A stretch of 5,875 bases of DNA from Desulfitobacterium sp. (GTDB lineage: Bacteria; Bacillota; Desulfitobacteriia; Desulfitobacteriales; Desulfitobacteriaceae). The stretch is from the NCBI GenBank assembly GCA_012799495.1, contig JAAZLD010000510.1, forward strand, positions 1-5,875. Reading direction: 5' to 3'. Below, piece after piece: positions 1 through 4,650 of this stretch; the first letter of the stretch is position 1, and each line of letters opens with the position of its first letter. Below the pieces are notes generated by a model that made no database searches, was not told the DNA's origin, and saw nothing but the letters and a program-made list of their open reading frames with translations. A program made the position numbers and the translations under genes.

Positions 1-54
1 ATGTTGAAAGACAACTTTTAAACATCTTTAAATATCTGTAAAATATTTCTGACC

Positions 55-93
55 AAAACACTCGGAATTTCATTGACAAATCCCGAGTGTTTT
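55..93 (+). terminator. Inverted repeat spanning the promoter; possible upstream-gene terminator or operator
   Basis: Two perfect 11-bp arms, 55-65 (AAAACACTCGG) and 83-93 (CCGAGTGTTTT), flank a 17-bp centre. Past an A/C mismatch (66/82) the stem continues for four pairs (67-70 with 78-81), leaving a 7-nt loop. The right arm ends in a T run, as in a short intrinsic terminator for a gene lying left of the window. The -35 hexamer of the next operon (73-78) lies in the upper stem and loop, so a regulator-binding role is also possible. The repeat is seen directly; its role is inferred. Confidence 0.55.
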
Positions 94-101
94 AGTAAGA
101 T
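73..101 (+). promoter_or_regulatory. Sigma-A type promoter of the iscR-iscS-iscU-mnmA operon
   Basis: A perfect -35 TTGACA (73-78) is followed by a 17-bp spacer and a -10 TAAGAT (96-101; one mismatch to TATAAT). Transcription should start near 107-109, leaving a 5' leader of about 70 nt before the TTG start at 179. No comparably good promoter is visible ahead of the next three genes, and their gaps are short, so this promoter probably drives the whole cluster. Confidence 0.75.
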
Positions 102-119
102 ATCCCTAAAAGAGAAAAC

Positions 120-138
120 TTAATAACGATTTTATTAA
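120..138. promoter_or_regulatory. AT-rich palindrome in the 5' leader; candidate operator
   Basis: TTAATAA (120-126) and TTATTAA (132-138) form a perfect 7-bp inverted repeat with a 5-bp centre, lying about 12-30 bases downstream of the predicted transcription start. A site here would suit repression by a dimeric winged-helix protein such as the Rrf2 regulator encoded next. AT-rich palindromes of this size can arise by chance, so the assignment is tentative. Confidence 0.3.
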
Positions 139-165
139 AACTAATTACTGTTTTTGGAAAATGAA

Positions 166-173
166 AGAGGTGG
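166..173 (+). promoter_or_regulatory. Ribosome binding site that selects the TTG start of the Rrf2 regulator
   Basis: AGAGGTGG ends five bases before TTG 179. The in-frame ATG at 161 has no Shine-Dalgarno sequence in front of it, and starting there would add six residues ahead of the conserved MKLSTKGRYG N-terminus of the family. The TTG is therefore preferred. Confidence 0.7.
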
Positions 174-178
174 GGGGC

Positions 179-670
179 TTGAAGCTTTCTACAAAAGGCC
201 GCTATGGGTTAACTGCCATGGTAGATTTGGCACTTAATGCCGGCGAAGGCCCTGTCTCTTTAAGAACTATTGCAGAACGACAGGGATTGTCTGAAAACTA
301 TCTAGAACAACTAATTTCTGGATTAAGGAATTCAGGTATGGTCAATAGTATTCGAGGAGCACAGGGCGGATATGTCTTAGGAAAGAAAGCAGAAGATATT
401 CGTGTTGGTGATATTATTCGAGTTTTAGAAGGACCTATTGCAGCTTTCGAATGTGAAGCTAATGATGACCCGGAATGCTGCGAGAAATTAGATTATTGTG
501 TAACAAGAACCATTCGTGAGAAAGTACGGGACCCTGTTGAAGATGTCTTAGATTCTATCACACTGGCGGATCTTGTAAAAGACCCTCAAACAATGGATTC
601 TTTAACCGATGATGAAGATAAACCTGAAAATAAACCTGAAGATAAAGCTGACGATCAAAAAGAAGCTTAA
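179..670 (+). CDS. iscR: Rrf2-family transcriptional regulator (CymR/IscR-like)
   Basis: DNA-binding regulator of 163 aa from the TTG start. The N-terminus MKLSTKGRYGLTAMVDLA, the winged helix-turn-helix (about residues 1-68, including LSENYLEQLI and RGAQGGYVL) and the dimerisation helix ending in VEDVLDSITLADL are diagnostic of Rrf2 proteins and closely resemble B. subtilis CymR. Unlike CymR it carries Cys92, Cys100, Cys101 and Cys107 in the stretch where E. coli IscR binds a [2Fe-2S] cluster (Cys92, Cys98, Cys104, His107). The residue matching the IscR histidine, three after the last cysteine, is Arg110 here. Residues 144-163 form a charged tail encoded by 12-nt repeats. As first gene of the operon it probably autoregulates and controls cysteine desulfurase and scaffold levels in response to Fe-S or cysteine status. 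The family is certain; the choice between CymR-like and IscR-like signal is inference. Confidence 0.9.
   Translation: MKLSTKGRYGLTAMVDLALNAGEGPVSLRTIAERQGLSENYLEQLISGLRNSGMVNSIRGAQGGYVLGKKAEDIRVGDIIRVLEGPIAAFECEANDDPECCEKLDYCVTRTIREKVRDPVEDVLDSITLADLVKDPQTMDSLTDDEDKPENKPEDKADDQKEA
617..664 (+). repeat. 12-nt tandem repeat encoding the acidic C-terminal tail
   Basis: Four consecutive 12-nt units start at 617, 629, 641 and 653. The first two (GATAAACCTGAA and AATAAACCTGAA) differ at one base, the third at three from the first, and the fourth is more diverged. They encode DKPE, NKPE, DKAD and DQKE just before the final Ala and stop. The period is a multiple of three, so gain or loss of a unit would keep the frame. 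Confidence 0.75.
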
Positions 671-696
671 ACAAACTGTTACTAGGAGGCACCAGT

Positions 697-1896
697 ATGC
701 GCAGAGTTTACCTTGATCACAGTGCCACAACACCGGTAGATCCCGAAGTTGCGGAACTGATGATGACATATTATACAGAAAAATATGGCAACCCTTCCAG
801 TGTCCATAGCTTTGGTCGTGAAACCAAAGCAGCCTTAGAAAATGCACGAGAGTCTGTAGCTAATCTTATGAATGCAGAGCCTACCGAAATAACCTTTACC
901 AGTGGCGGAACAGAGGCAGATAATTTGGCGATATTTGGTGTTGCAGAAGCTTATAGCAAAAAAGGTAAACATATTATCACTTCTGCCGTTGAGCATAATG
1001 CAGTCATAGACACTTGCGAATTTTTAGCTAAGAATGGATATGAATTAACAATCCTCCCCGTAGACGAGGAAGGATTTATCTCAGTGGATGACGTAGCAAA
1101 AGCTATCCGTCCTGATACAATCCTCATTACAATTATGCATGCTAATAATGAAGTAGGAACTATTCAACCAATCGCTGAAATTGGGAAAATAGCTAAAGAG
1201 AAGGATGTTATCTTCCATGTGGATGCAGTTCAATCCTTCGGTAAAATCCCTGTAGATGTTAAAGCAATGAATGTGGATCTAATGACTGTATCCAGTCACA
1301 AAATTTATGGGCCAAAAGGTGTAGGTGCTCTCTATATTCGGCGTGGTGTACGAGTTATCCCTCGTGTTCATGGGGGAGGACAAGAAAGGAAACGTCGCTC
1401 TGGTACAGAAAACACCCCTGGCATTATCGGATTCGGAAAAGCCTGTGAATTAGCTGCCCAGCGTATGGCTCAAGATGCCGAAAGAGAAGCAGCTTTACGT
1501 GATAAACTTTTAGAGGGAATTATGGAGCGTATCGATTATGTGAAGCTCAATGGTCCCCGGGGAGAAAACCGGCTACCCGGTAATCTCAATGTAAGTATTC
1601 AATTTATCGAAGGAGAAGCTCTTTTACTTAGCTTAGATCTTATGGGAATAGCAGCTTCTAGTGGCTCAGCTTGCACATCCGGATCCTTGGATCCCTCTCA
1701 TGTGCTACTGGCTATGGGGTTAAGTCATGAAATTGCCCACGGTTCTTTGCGTTTTTCCTTCGGTCGCCAAAATACAGAAGAAGATGTGGACTATGTATTA
1801 GAACAACTACCTAAGATTGTAGAACGGTTGCGGATGATGTCCCCTCTCTATGATCAGGTAAAACACAGCAAAACCCAAAAAGCGAATGCCTTATAA
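697..1896 (+). CDS. iscS: Cysteine desulfurase, IscS/NifS group I
   Basis: PLP-dependent cytosolic enzyme of 399 aa that converts L-cysteine to alanine and holds the released sulfur as a persulfide for Fe-S cluster assembly and tRNA thiolation. Visible class-V aminotransferase hallmarks are the N-terminal YLDHSATTP (5-13), the cofactor motif SGGTEADN (69-76), His100, HANNEVGT (148-155), the DAVQ motif (Asp176-Gln179) and the Schiff-base Lys202 in SSHKIYGPKG. The catalytic Cys326 lies in the SSGSACTSG loop, typical of group I (E. coli IscS Cys328), and length fits the family. ATG 697 has AGGAGG at 684-689, seven bases upstream; the gap after the regulator is 26 bp. Next to iscU and mnmA it probably supplies sulfur to both. 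The extended C-terminus is like IscS, which uses it for partner docking. IscS and NifS subtypes cannot be separated from sequence alone; the context favours a general housekeeping role. Confidence 0.96.
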   Translation: MRRVYLDHSATTPVDPEVAELMMTYYTEKYGNPSSVHSFGRETKAALENARESVANLMNAEPTEITFTSGGTEADNLAIFGVAEAYSKKGKHIITSAVEHNAVIDTCEFLAKNGYELTILPVDEEGFISVDDVAKAIRPDTILITIMHANNEVGTIQPIAEIGKIAKEKDVIFHVDAVQSFGKIPVDVKAMNVDLMTVSSHKIYGPKGVGALYIRRGVRVIPRVHGGGQERKRRSGTENTPGIIGFGKACELAAQRMAQDAEREAALRDKLLEGIMERIDYVKLNGPRGENRLPGNLNVSIQFIEGEALLLSLDLMGIAASSGSACTSGSLDPSHVLLAMGLSHEIAHGSLRFSFGRQNTEEDVDYVLEQLPKIVERLRMMSPLYDQVKHSKTQKANAL

Positions 1897-1911
1897 AGAG
1901 GAGTGAAGAGA

Positions 1912-2286
1912 ATGTATTCAGAAAAAGTTATGGATCATTTCATGAATCCCCGCAACGTAGGTGAAATCGAAGATGCTGCAGGCGTTGGCGAAGTTGGTAA
2001 CGCAAAATGTGGCGATATTATGCGTATTTATTTAGACGTTGAAGGAGATATTATAAAAGACGTAAAATTCAAAACCTTTGGCTGTGGTGCAGCAGTTGCT
2101 ACAAGTAGCATGGTTACTGAAATGGTTAAAGGTAAAACTATTGAGGAAGCATTAAAAATCACTAACAAATCTGTAGCAGATGCTCTCGATGGCTTACCAC
2201 CAGCTAAAATGCACTGTTCCAATCTGGCTGCAGACGCATTGCATGAAGCTATCAAAAACTATCAAGAAAAAATGCAAAATGCATAA
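1912..2286 (+). CDS. iscU: Fe-S cluster assembly scaffold IscU/NifU N-terminal type
   Basis: Scaffold of 124 aa on which [2Fe-2S] clusters are built from IscS-derived sulfur and iron before transfer to apoproteins. The conserved ligands are all present: Cys33 and Asp35 in AKCGDIM, Cys58 in FGCGAA, and His101-Cys102 in KMHCS. LPPAK (95-99) matches the LPPVK motif that HscA chaperones recognise in E. coli IscU. It has the single-domain IscU length and lacks the ferredoxin-like and Nfu domains of full-length NifU. ATG 1912 is preferred over GTG 1903 because AGAGGAGTG (1897-1905) sits just upstream at good spacing and overlaps the GTG, and because MYSEKVMDHF aligns with the family N-terminus. It lies 15 bp after iscS and 11 bp before mnmA, so it is almost certainly cotranscribed. 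No hscA, hscB or ferredoxin gene is in the window. Confidence 0.95.
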   Translation: MYSEKVMDHFMNPRNVGEIEDAAGVGEVGNAKCGDIMRIYLDVEGDIIKDVKFKTFGCGAAVATSSMVTEMVKGKTIEEALKITNKSVADALDGLPPAKMHCSNLAADALHEAIKNYQEKMQNA

Positions 2287-2297
2287 GGGATGATATA

Positions 2298-3437
2298 ATG
2301 ACACTTACCGAAAAGAAAAAGGTAGTGGTCGGCATGAGTGGCGGTGTGGATAGTTCCATAGCCGCCGCTTTGCTTAAGGAAGCCGGCTATGAGGTTATCG
2401 GCATTACCCTCCAAATCTGGCCTTCAGGGGGACCAGATGTAGAGGGAGGATGCTGCTCCATTTCAGCAATTGATGATGCTCGGAGAGTAGCTCATCAGCT
2501 AGGCATTCCCCACTATGTCCTCAACTTTCGCGATATATTTCAAGAAAAAGTTATAGATTATTTTACAAGCTCCTATTTAAAAGGAGAAACTCCTAACCCT
2601 TGTATTATGTGTAATCGCAAGGTTCGGTGGGAGGATTTCCTCAGGAAGTCTCGTAGTTTAGGGGCAGATTATTTTGCCACAGGACATTATGTAAAGGTAA
2701 GCTATGACCAAGATAGGAAGCGCTATCTTCTAAGCCGTCCGGTAGATACTTGGAAAGATCAATCCTATATGCTTTATAACCTAACCCAAGAACAACTTTC
2801 CTACACTTTATTTCCCTTAGCGGATTACAAAAAAGAAGAGATCAGGGAAATGGCTGCTGAACGGGGTTTATTACGGGTATCTCGGAAGCCCGATAGTCAG
2901 GAGATTTGCTTTATCCCTGATAACGACTACATCGGTTATCTCCGGGAGCATGTTCCTGATCAAATTAAACCGGGAAACTTCGTAGATAAGGAAGGGAATA
3001 TCTTAGGTCGCCACCAAGGTTTAGTAAATTACACTGTGGGCCAAAGAAAAGGTTTAGGAGTAACCTTCGGTAAGCCTATGTTTGTAGTAGGGTTTAATGT
3101 AGAGCGGAATGAAGTGGTCTTAGGGGAAGACCCTGATGTATATTCTTCATCTTTGCTTGCTACAGATCTTAACTGGATCGCCATAGCTGATCTAAATGAA
3201 CCTATGAAAGTAGAAGCTAAAATCCGCTATAAAGCCCCTATGGCACCAGCAAAGATATATCCCTTAAAAAATCCAGAAACTATTCCCGGAGCAATAGGGA
3301 AAGTAGTAAAAGTAGAATTTGATACACCCCAGAGAGCTATTACCCCGGGACAAGCTGTTGTCTTTTATCAAGGGGATATTGTCATCGGCGGTGGAAAGAT
3401 AATAACAGATCCCAGAGGTAAACTATCCTCAGTATAG
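2298..3437 (+). CDS. mnmA: tRNA-specific 2-thiouridylase MnmA
   Basis: ATP-dependent enzyme of 379 aa that adenylates U34 of tRNA Lys, Glu and Gln and replaces O2 with sulfur, giving s2U34 and helping decoding of A/G-ending codons. The PP-loop ATP-binding motif SGGVDSS occupies 14-20. Catalytic Cys102 lies in TPNPCIMCNRKVRW and the partner cysteine Cys204 in SQEICFIP; both are needed for the persulfide/disulfide cycle. ATGHY (127-131), KDQSYMLY (from 153) and YTVGQRKG (245-252) are further family signatures, and the C-terminal third fits the beta-barrel domain. The length is normal. ATG 2298 has only a modest Shine-Dalgarno (AAGGGATG overlapping the iscU stop) and starts 11 bp after iscU, which suggests translational coupling. 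The sulfur donor is probably the IscS encoded two genes upstream; in B. subtilis the adjacent desulfurase YrvO feeds MnmA directly. Confidence 0.96.
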   Translation: MTLTEKKKVVVGMSGGVDSSIAAALLKEAGYEVIGITLQIWPSGGPDVEGGCCSISAIDDARRVAHQLGIPHYVLNFRDIFQEKVIDYFTSSYLKGETPNPCIMCNRKVRWEDFLRKSRSLGADYFATGHYVKVSYDQDRKRYLLSRPVDTWKDQSYMLYNLTQEQLSYTLFPLADYKKEEIREMAAERGLLRVSRKPDSQEICFIPDNDYIGYLREHVPDQIKPGNFVDKEGNILGRHQGLVNYTVGQRKGLGVTFGKPMFVVGFNVERNEVVLGEDPDVYSSSLLATDLNWIAIADLNEPMKVEAKIRYKAPMAPAKIYPLKNPETIPGAIGKVVKVEFDTPQRAITPGQAVVFYQGDIVIGGGKIITDPRGKLSSV

Positions 3438-3458
3438 TGTTGGTCAGAGGGTGAGGTG

Positions 3459-3570
3459 TGAGCCAGAGGGACAGTTTGACGAGCCAGGGGGACAGGTTAC
3501 GCGGCACACTTGCTGTGCCACGTAACCTGTCCCCCTGGCTCGTCCCCCTGGCTCAACTTTATTTTTAAAA
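3459..3570. repeat. Nested GC-rich palindromic element, likely dispersed repeat and possible terminator
   Basis: The core hairpin has 28-bp arms, 3481-3508 and 3514-3541, matching at 27 of 28 positions (C3502/A3520 mismatch) around a 5-nt loop. An outer pair, 3459-3472 and 3542-3555, matches at 13 of 14 and repeats the same TGAGCCAG-GGGAC sequence, so the GAGCCAG motif occurs twice on each side. The left-hand copies form imperfect 21-bp direct repeats (3460-3480, 3481-3501). CTTTATTTTT follows the right side, so the transcript could end here after mnmA. The arms are purer and more GC-rich than the surroundings, and similar GGGGGAC/GTCCCC palindromes are dispersed in many bacterial genomes. 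Classifying this as a REP- or MITE-like element is inference. Confidence 0.75.
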
Positions 3571-3656
3571 ACTATGCATGAATATAGTTCAAAATGGGCA
3601 AATTACCATAGAACCATATATCTTTTTCAAAAAATTATCTTCGAAGGAGGGAAGGA

Positions 3657-4151
3657 ATGCGGCGAGCAAGAGAAATCGTTGGTTTACCTGTTTTATGCCT
3701 TAAAGACGGAAACCAGATCGGCTGGGTTAAGGATGTGGTCTTCCATGAAGAAAACAGGAAAATTGACGGAATTCTCATGGAGAGAGCTAGTTTCTTTCAA
3801 TCTTCAAAAGGTATTCCCCGAGAGCATATTGAGGTTTTTGGTAAAGATGCTGTAACGGCGAAAGAACATGTGGTTCAAAAGCTTCAAGGAGTTAGATGGT
3901 CACAAAAAGTTGGAAATCAAGTTTTTACCCAGGGCGGGGAAGCAAAAGGTACGATTGAAGATGTCTTTCTGGATGACTCCGTAGAAAACATCGTTGGATT
4001 TGAGGTATCAGATGGCCTATTTTCTGATTTGACTGAAGGACGAGGGACGATATTGCAGGCCAATGTCGTGGTAGATGGGAAAGATATCCTCATCGTTGAA
4101 GACCAGGTATCCCCATGGAATCAACCAAGAGAAGGGAGCTCACTATCATGA
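3657..4151 (+). CDS. PRC-barrel domain protein (YrrD-like)
   Basis: Soluble protein of 164 aa with two PRC-barrel-like units. The first (about 6-62) shows EIVGLPVLCLKDGNQIGWVKDV, a turn and KIDGILME, ending in IPREHIEVFGKDAV. The second (about 86-150) shows GEAKGTIEDVFLD, NIVGFEVSDG and a closing strand KDILIVE. PRC barrels are small beta-barrels found in photosynthetic reaction centre H subunits, in RimM and in many uncharacterised Firmicute proteins; they usually mediate protein or RNA contacts. No signal peptide or membrane segment is visible. ATG 3657 follows an excellent AAGGAGG (3644-3650) with six bases between. The stop overlaps the next gene's start. Placement between mnmA and an AI-2E family gene matches B. 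subtilis yrrD as I recall it, which supports orthology but not a function. Confidence 0.85.
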   Translation: MRRAREIVGLPVLCLKDGNQIGWVKDVVFHEENRKIDGILMERASFFQSSKGIPREHIEVFGKDAVTAKEHVVQKLQGVRWSQKVGNQVFTQGGEAKGTIEDVFLDDSVENIVGFEVSDGLFSDLTEGRGTILQANVVVDGKDILIVEDQVSPWNQPREGSSLS

Positions 4152-4342
4152 ATTGTCCTGTATGTAATTGTCGAGCCATTGGTAAAGTTGGAGTAGGCCA
4201 ATTTTATTGCTGGGAATGCTGTGTGGAATTCACCACCAACGAGGACAAAACGGTCATTTATGATTTAGCGGAAGATGGCTCATTACTTGCCTGGGATGAT
4301 GATCAGGCATTAGAAGGGGAAGCCACTGTTGCACTAGAGTAG
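4148..4342 (+). CDS. Small zinc-ribbon protein of unknown function
   Basis: Protein of 64 aa beginning MNCPVCNC. Cys3-x2-Cys6 and Cys21-x2-Cys24, separated by a short beta-hairpin-like stretch (IGKVGVGQFYC), form a classic zinc ribbon; Cys8 and Cys25 are extra cysteines beside each knuckle. The C-terminal half (30-64) is strongly acidic, with DDD at 50-52, and has no recognisable fold. ATG 4148 is chosen over the in-frame ATG 4115 because GAAGGGAG (4131-4138) precedes it and because it forms a 4-bp ATGA overlap with the PRC-barrel stop, indicating translational coupling. A job with the PRC-barrel protein is plausible but not shown. It may correspond to a small cysteine-rich protein next to yrrI in bacilli (possibly YrzR); I cannot confirm this. 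Confidence 0.8.
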   Translation: MNCPVCNCRAIGKVGVGQFYCWECCVEFTTNEDKTVIYDLAEDGSLLAWDDDQALEGEATVALE

Positions 4343-4350
4343 TTAATAAA

Positions 4351-4358
4351 AGGAGGGG
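4351..4358 (+). promoter_or_regulatory. Strong ribosome binding site for the 42-aa membrane peptide
   Basis: AGGAGGGG ends five bases before TTG 4364. This near-perfect Shine-Dalgarno is the main support for translation of the very short gene that follows, since a non-ATG 42-codon frame would otherwise be easy to miss. Confidence 0.8.
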
Positions 4359-4363
4359 TACCC

Positions 4364-4492
4364 TTGAAATCAAGAGAACTTATCAGCGGAATGATAGCAG
4401 GCAGTATTCTTGGTTTAGGTGTAGGCTATATGATGAGGCCCAAAAACAGAACCATGTCTATGGTGCGCAAGGGTATGAAGATGTTCAAGTAG
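4364..4492 (+). CDS. 42-aa single-pass membrane peptide (YrzQ/DUF3918-like)
   Basis: Very short gene starting at TTG 4364 and ending at TAG 4490. The product has a short charged head (KSRE), one glycine-rich hydrophobic segment with small-residue packing motifs (about 6-24, GMIAGSILGLGVGYMM) and a basic, methionine-rich tail with R25, K27, R29, R35, K36, K39 and K42. The positive tail suggests an N-out/C-in insertion. Layout and tail resemble the small YrzQ/DUF3918 proteins that, as I recall, neighbour yrrI in bacilli; the glycine-rich start also recalls YtxH-type proteins. It lies 21 bp after the zinc-ribbon gene and just before a terminator, so it is probably the last gene of that operon. 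Function unknown. Confidence 0.75.
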   Translation: MKSRELISGMIAGSILGLGVGYMMRPKNRTMSMVRKGMKMFK

Positions 4493-4525
4493 ATAAATTT
4501 CGTTACTAATTTCGGTAAGCACATG

Positions 4526-4565
4526 AGAGCGTAAACCAGAAAGTTTGGTTTATGCTCTTATTTTT
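4526..4565 (+). terminator. Intrinsic terminator after the PRC-barrel operon
   Basis: Arms 4526-4538 (AGAGCGTAAACCA) and 4546-4558 (TGGTTTATGCTCT) pair over 13 bp, with one G-U wobble, around a 7-nt loop. The stem is followed by TATTTTT. It lies 33 bp after the membrane peptide stop and separates this operon from the transporter gene. Confidence 0.85.
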
Positions 4566-4592
4566 CTAGATTTAGGGAATGCTATGAGAAGT

Positions 4593-4622
4593 TTGAATAG
4601 AAGTCTTTTTGAATCATTTATA
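4593..4622 (+). promoter_or_regulatory. Weak candidate promoter for the AI-2E family gene
   Basis: TTGAAT (4593-4598) and TTTATA (4617-4622) are 18 bp apart, in the short space between the terminator and the ribosome binding site of the next gene. A promoter is expected here because of the terminator, but the match is modest and the region is AT-rich. TATAGA at 4619 is an alternative -10 with a poor 20-bp spacer. Confidence 0.35.
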
Positions 4623-4637
4623 GATAGTCTTTATGGT

Positions 4638-4644
4638 AAGGAGG
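4638..4644 (+). promoter_or_regulatory. Ribosome binding site that selects TTG 4651
   Basis: AAGGAGG lies six bases before TTG 4651. It falls inside the frame extended from the ATG at 4633, which itself has no Shine-Dalgarno. The TTG is therefore the likely start, giving an N-terminus of MKKRKWRW directly before the first membrane helix. Confidence 0.75.
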
Positions 4645-4650
4645 AAGAAC

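Noticed and set aside
1..41. Possible 3' end of an upstream gene
   Set aside because: Two frames stop here (at 19-21 and 39-41) and either could be the tail of a gene to the left, but 6-13 codons are not enough to identify one. The terminator-like repeat at 55-93 is only indirect support.
30..48. AAATAT/ATATTT inverted repeat upstream of the promoter
   Set aside because: Six-base AT-only arms in an AT-rich stretch are expected by chance, and nothing else marks it as a binding site.
602..847. 81-codon minus-strand frame
   Set aside because: It overlaps the ends of the regulator and desulfurase genes, and its product (for example FIFRFIFRFIFIIG) is the antisense of the 12-nt repeat. No ribosome binding site or family resemblance.
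2028..2255. 75-codon minus-strand frame
   Set aside because: It lies wholly within iscU, whose frame contains all the conserved ligands. The antisense product shows no domain.
3459..3555. CRISPR array or origin-like iterons
   Set aside because: The repeats are one nested inverted repeat with adjoining copies, not evenly spaced direct repeats with unique spacers. No cas or replication gene is nearby.
3574..3855. 93-codon plus-strand frame ahead of and inside the PRC-barrel gene
   Set aside because: It runs out of frame into the PRC-barrel gene, has no ribosome binding site at its ATG and resembles no family. The PRC-barrel frame has a strong Shine-Dalgarno and recognisable domains.
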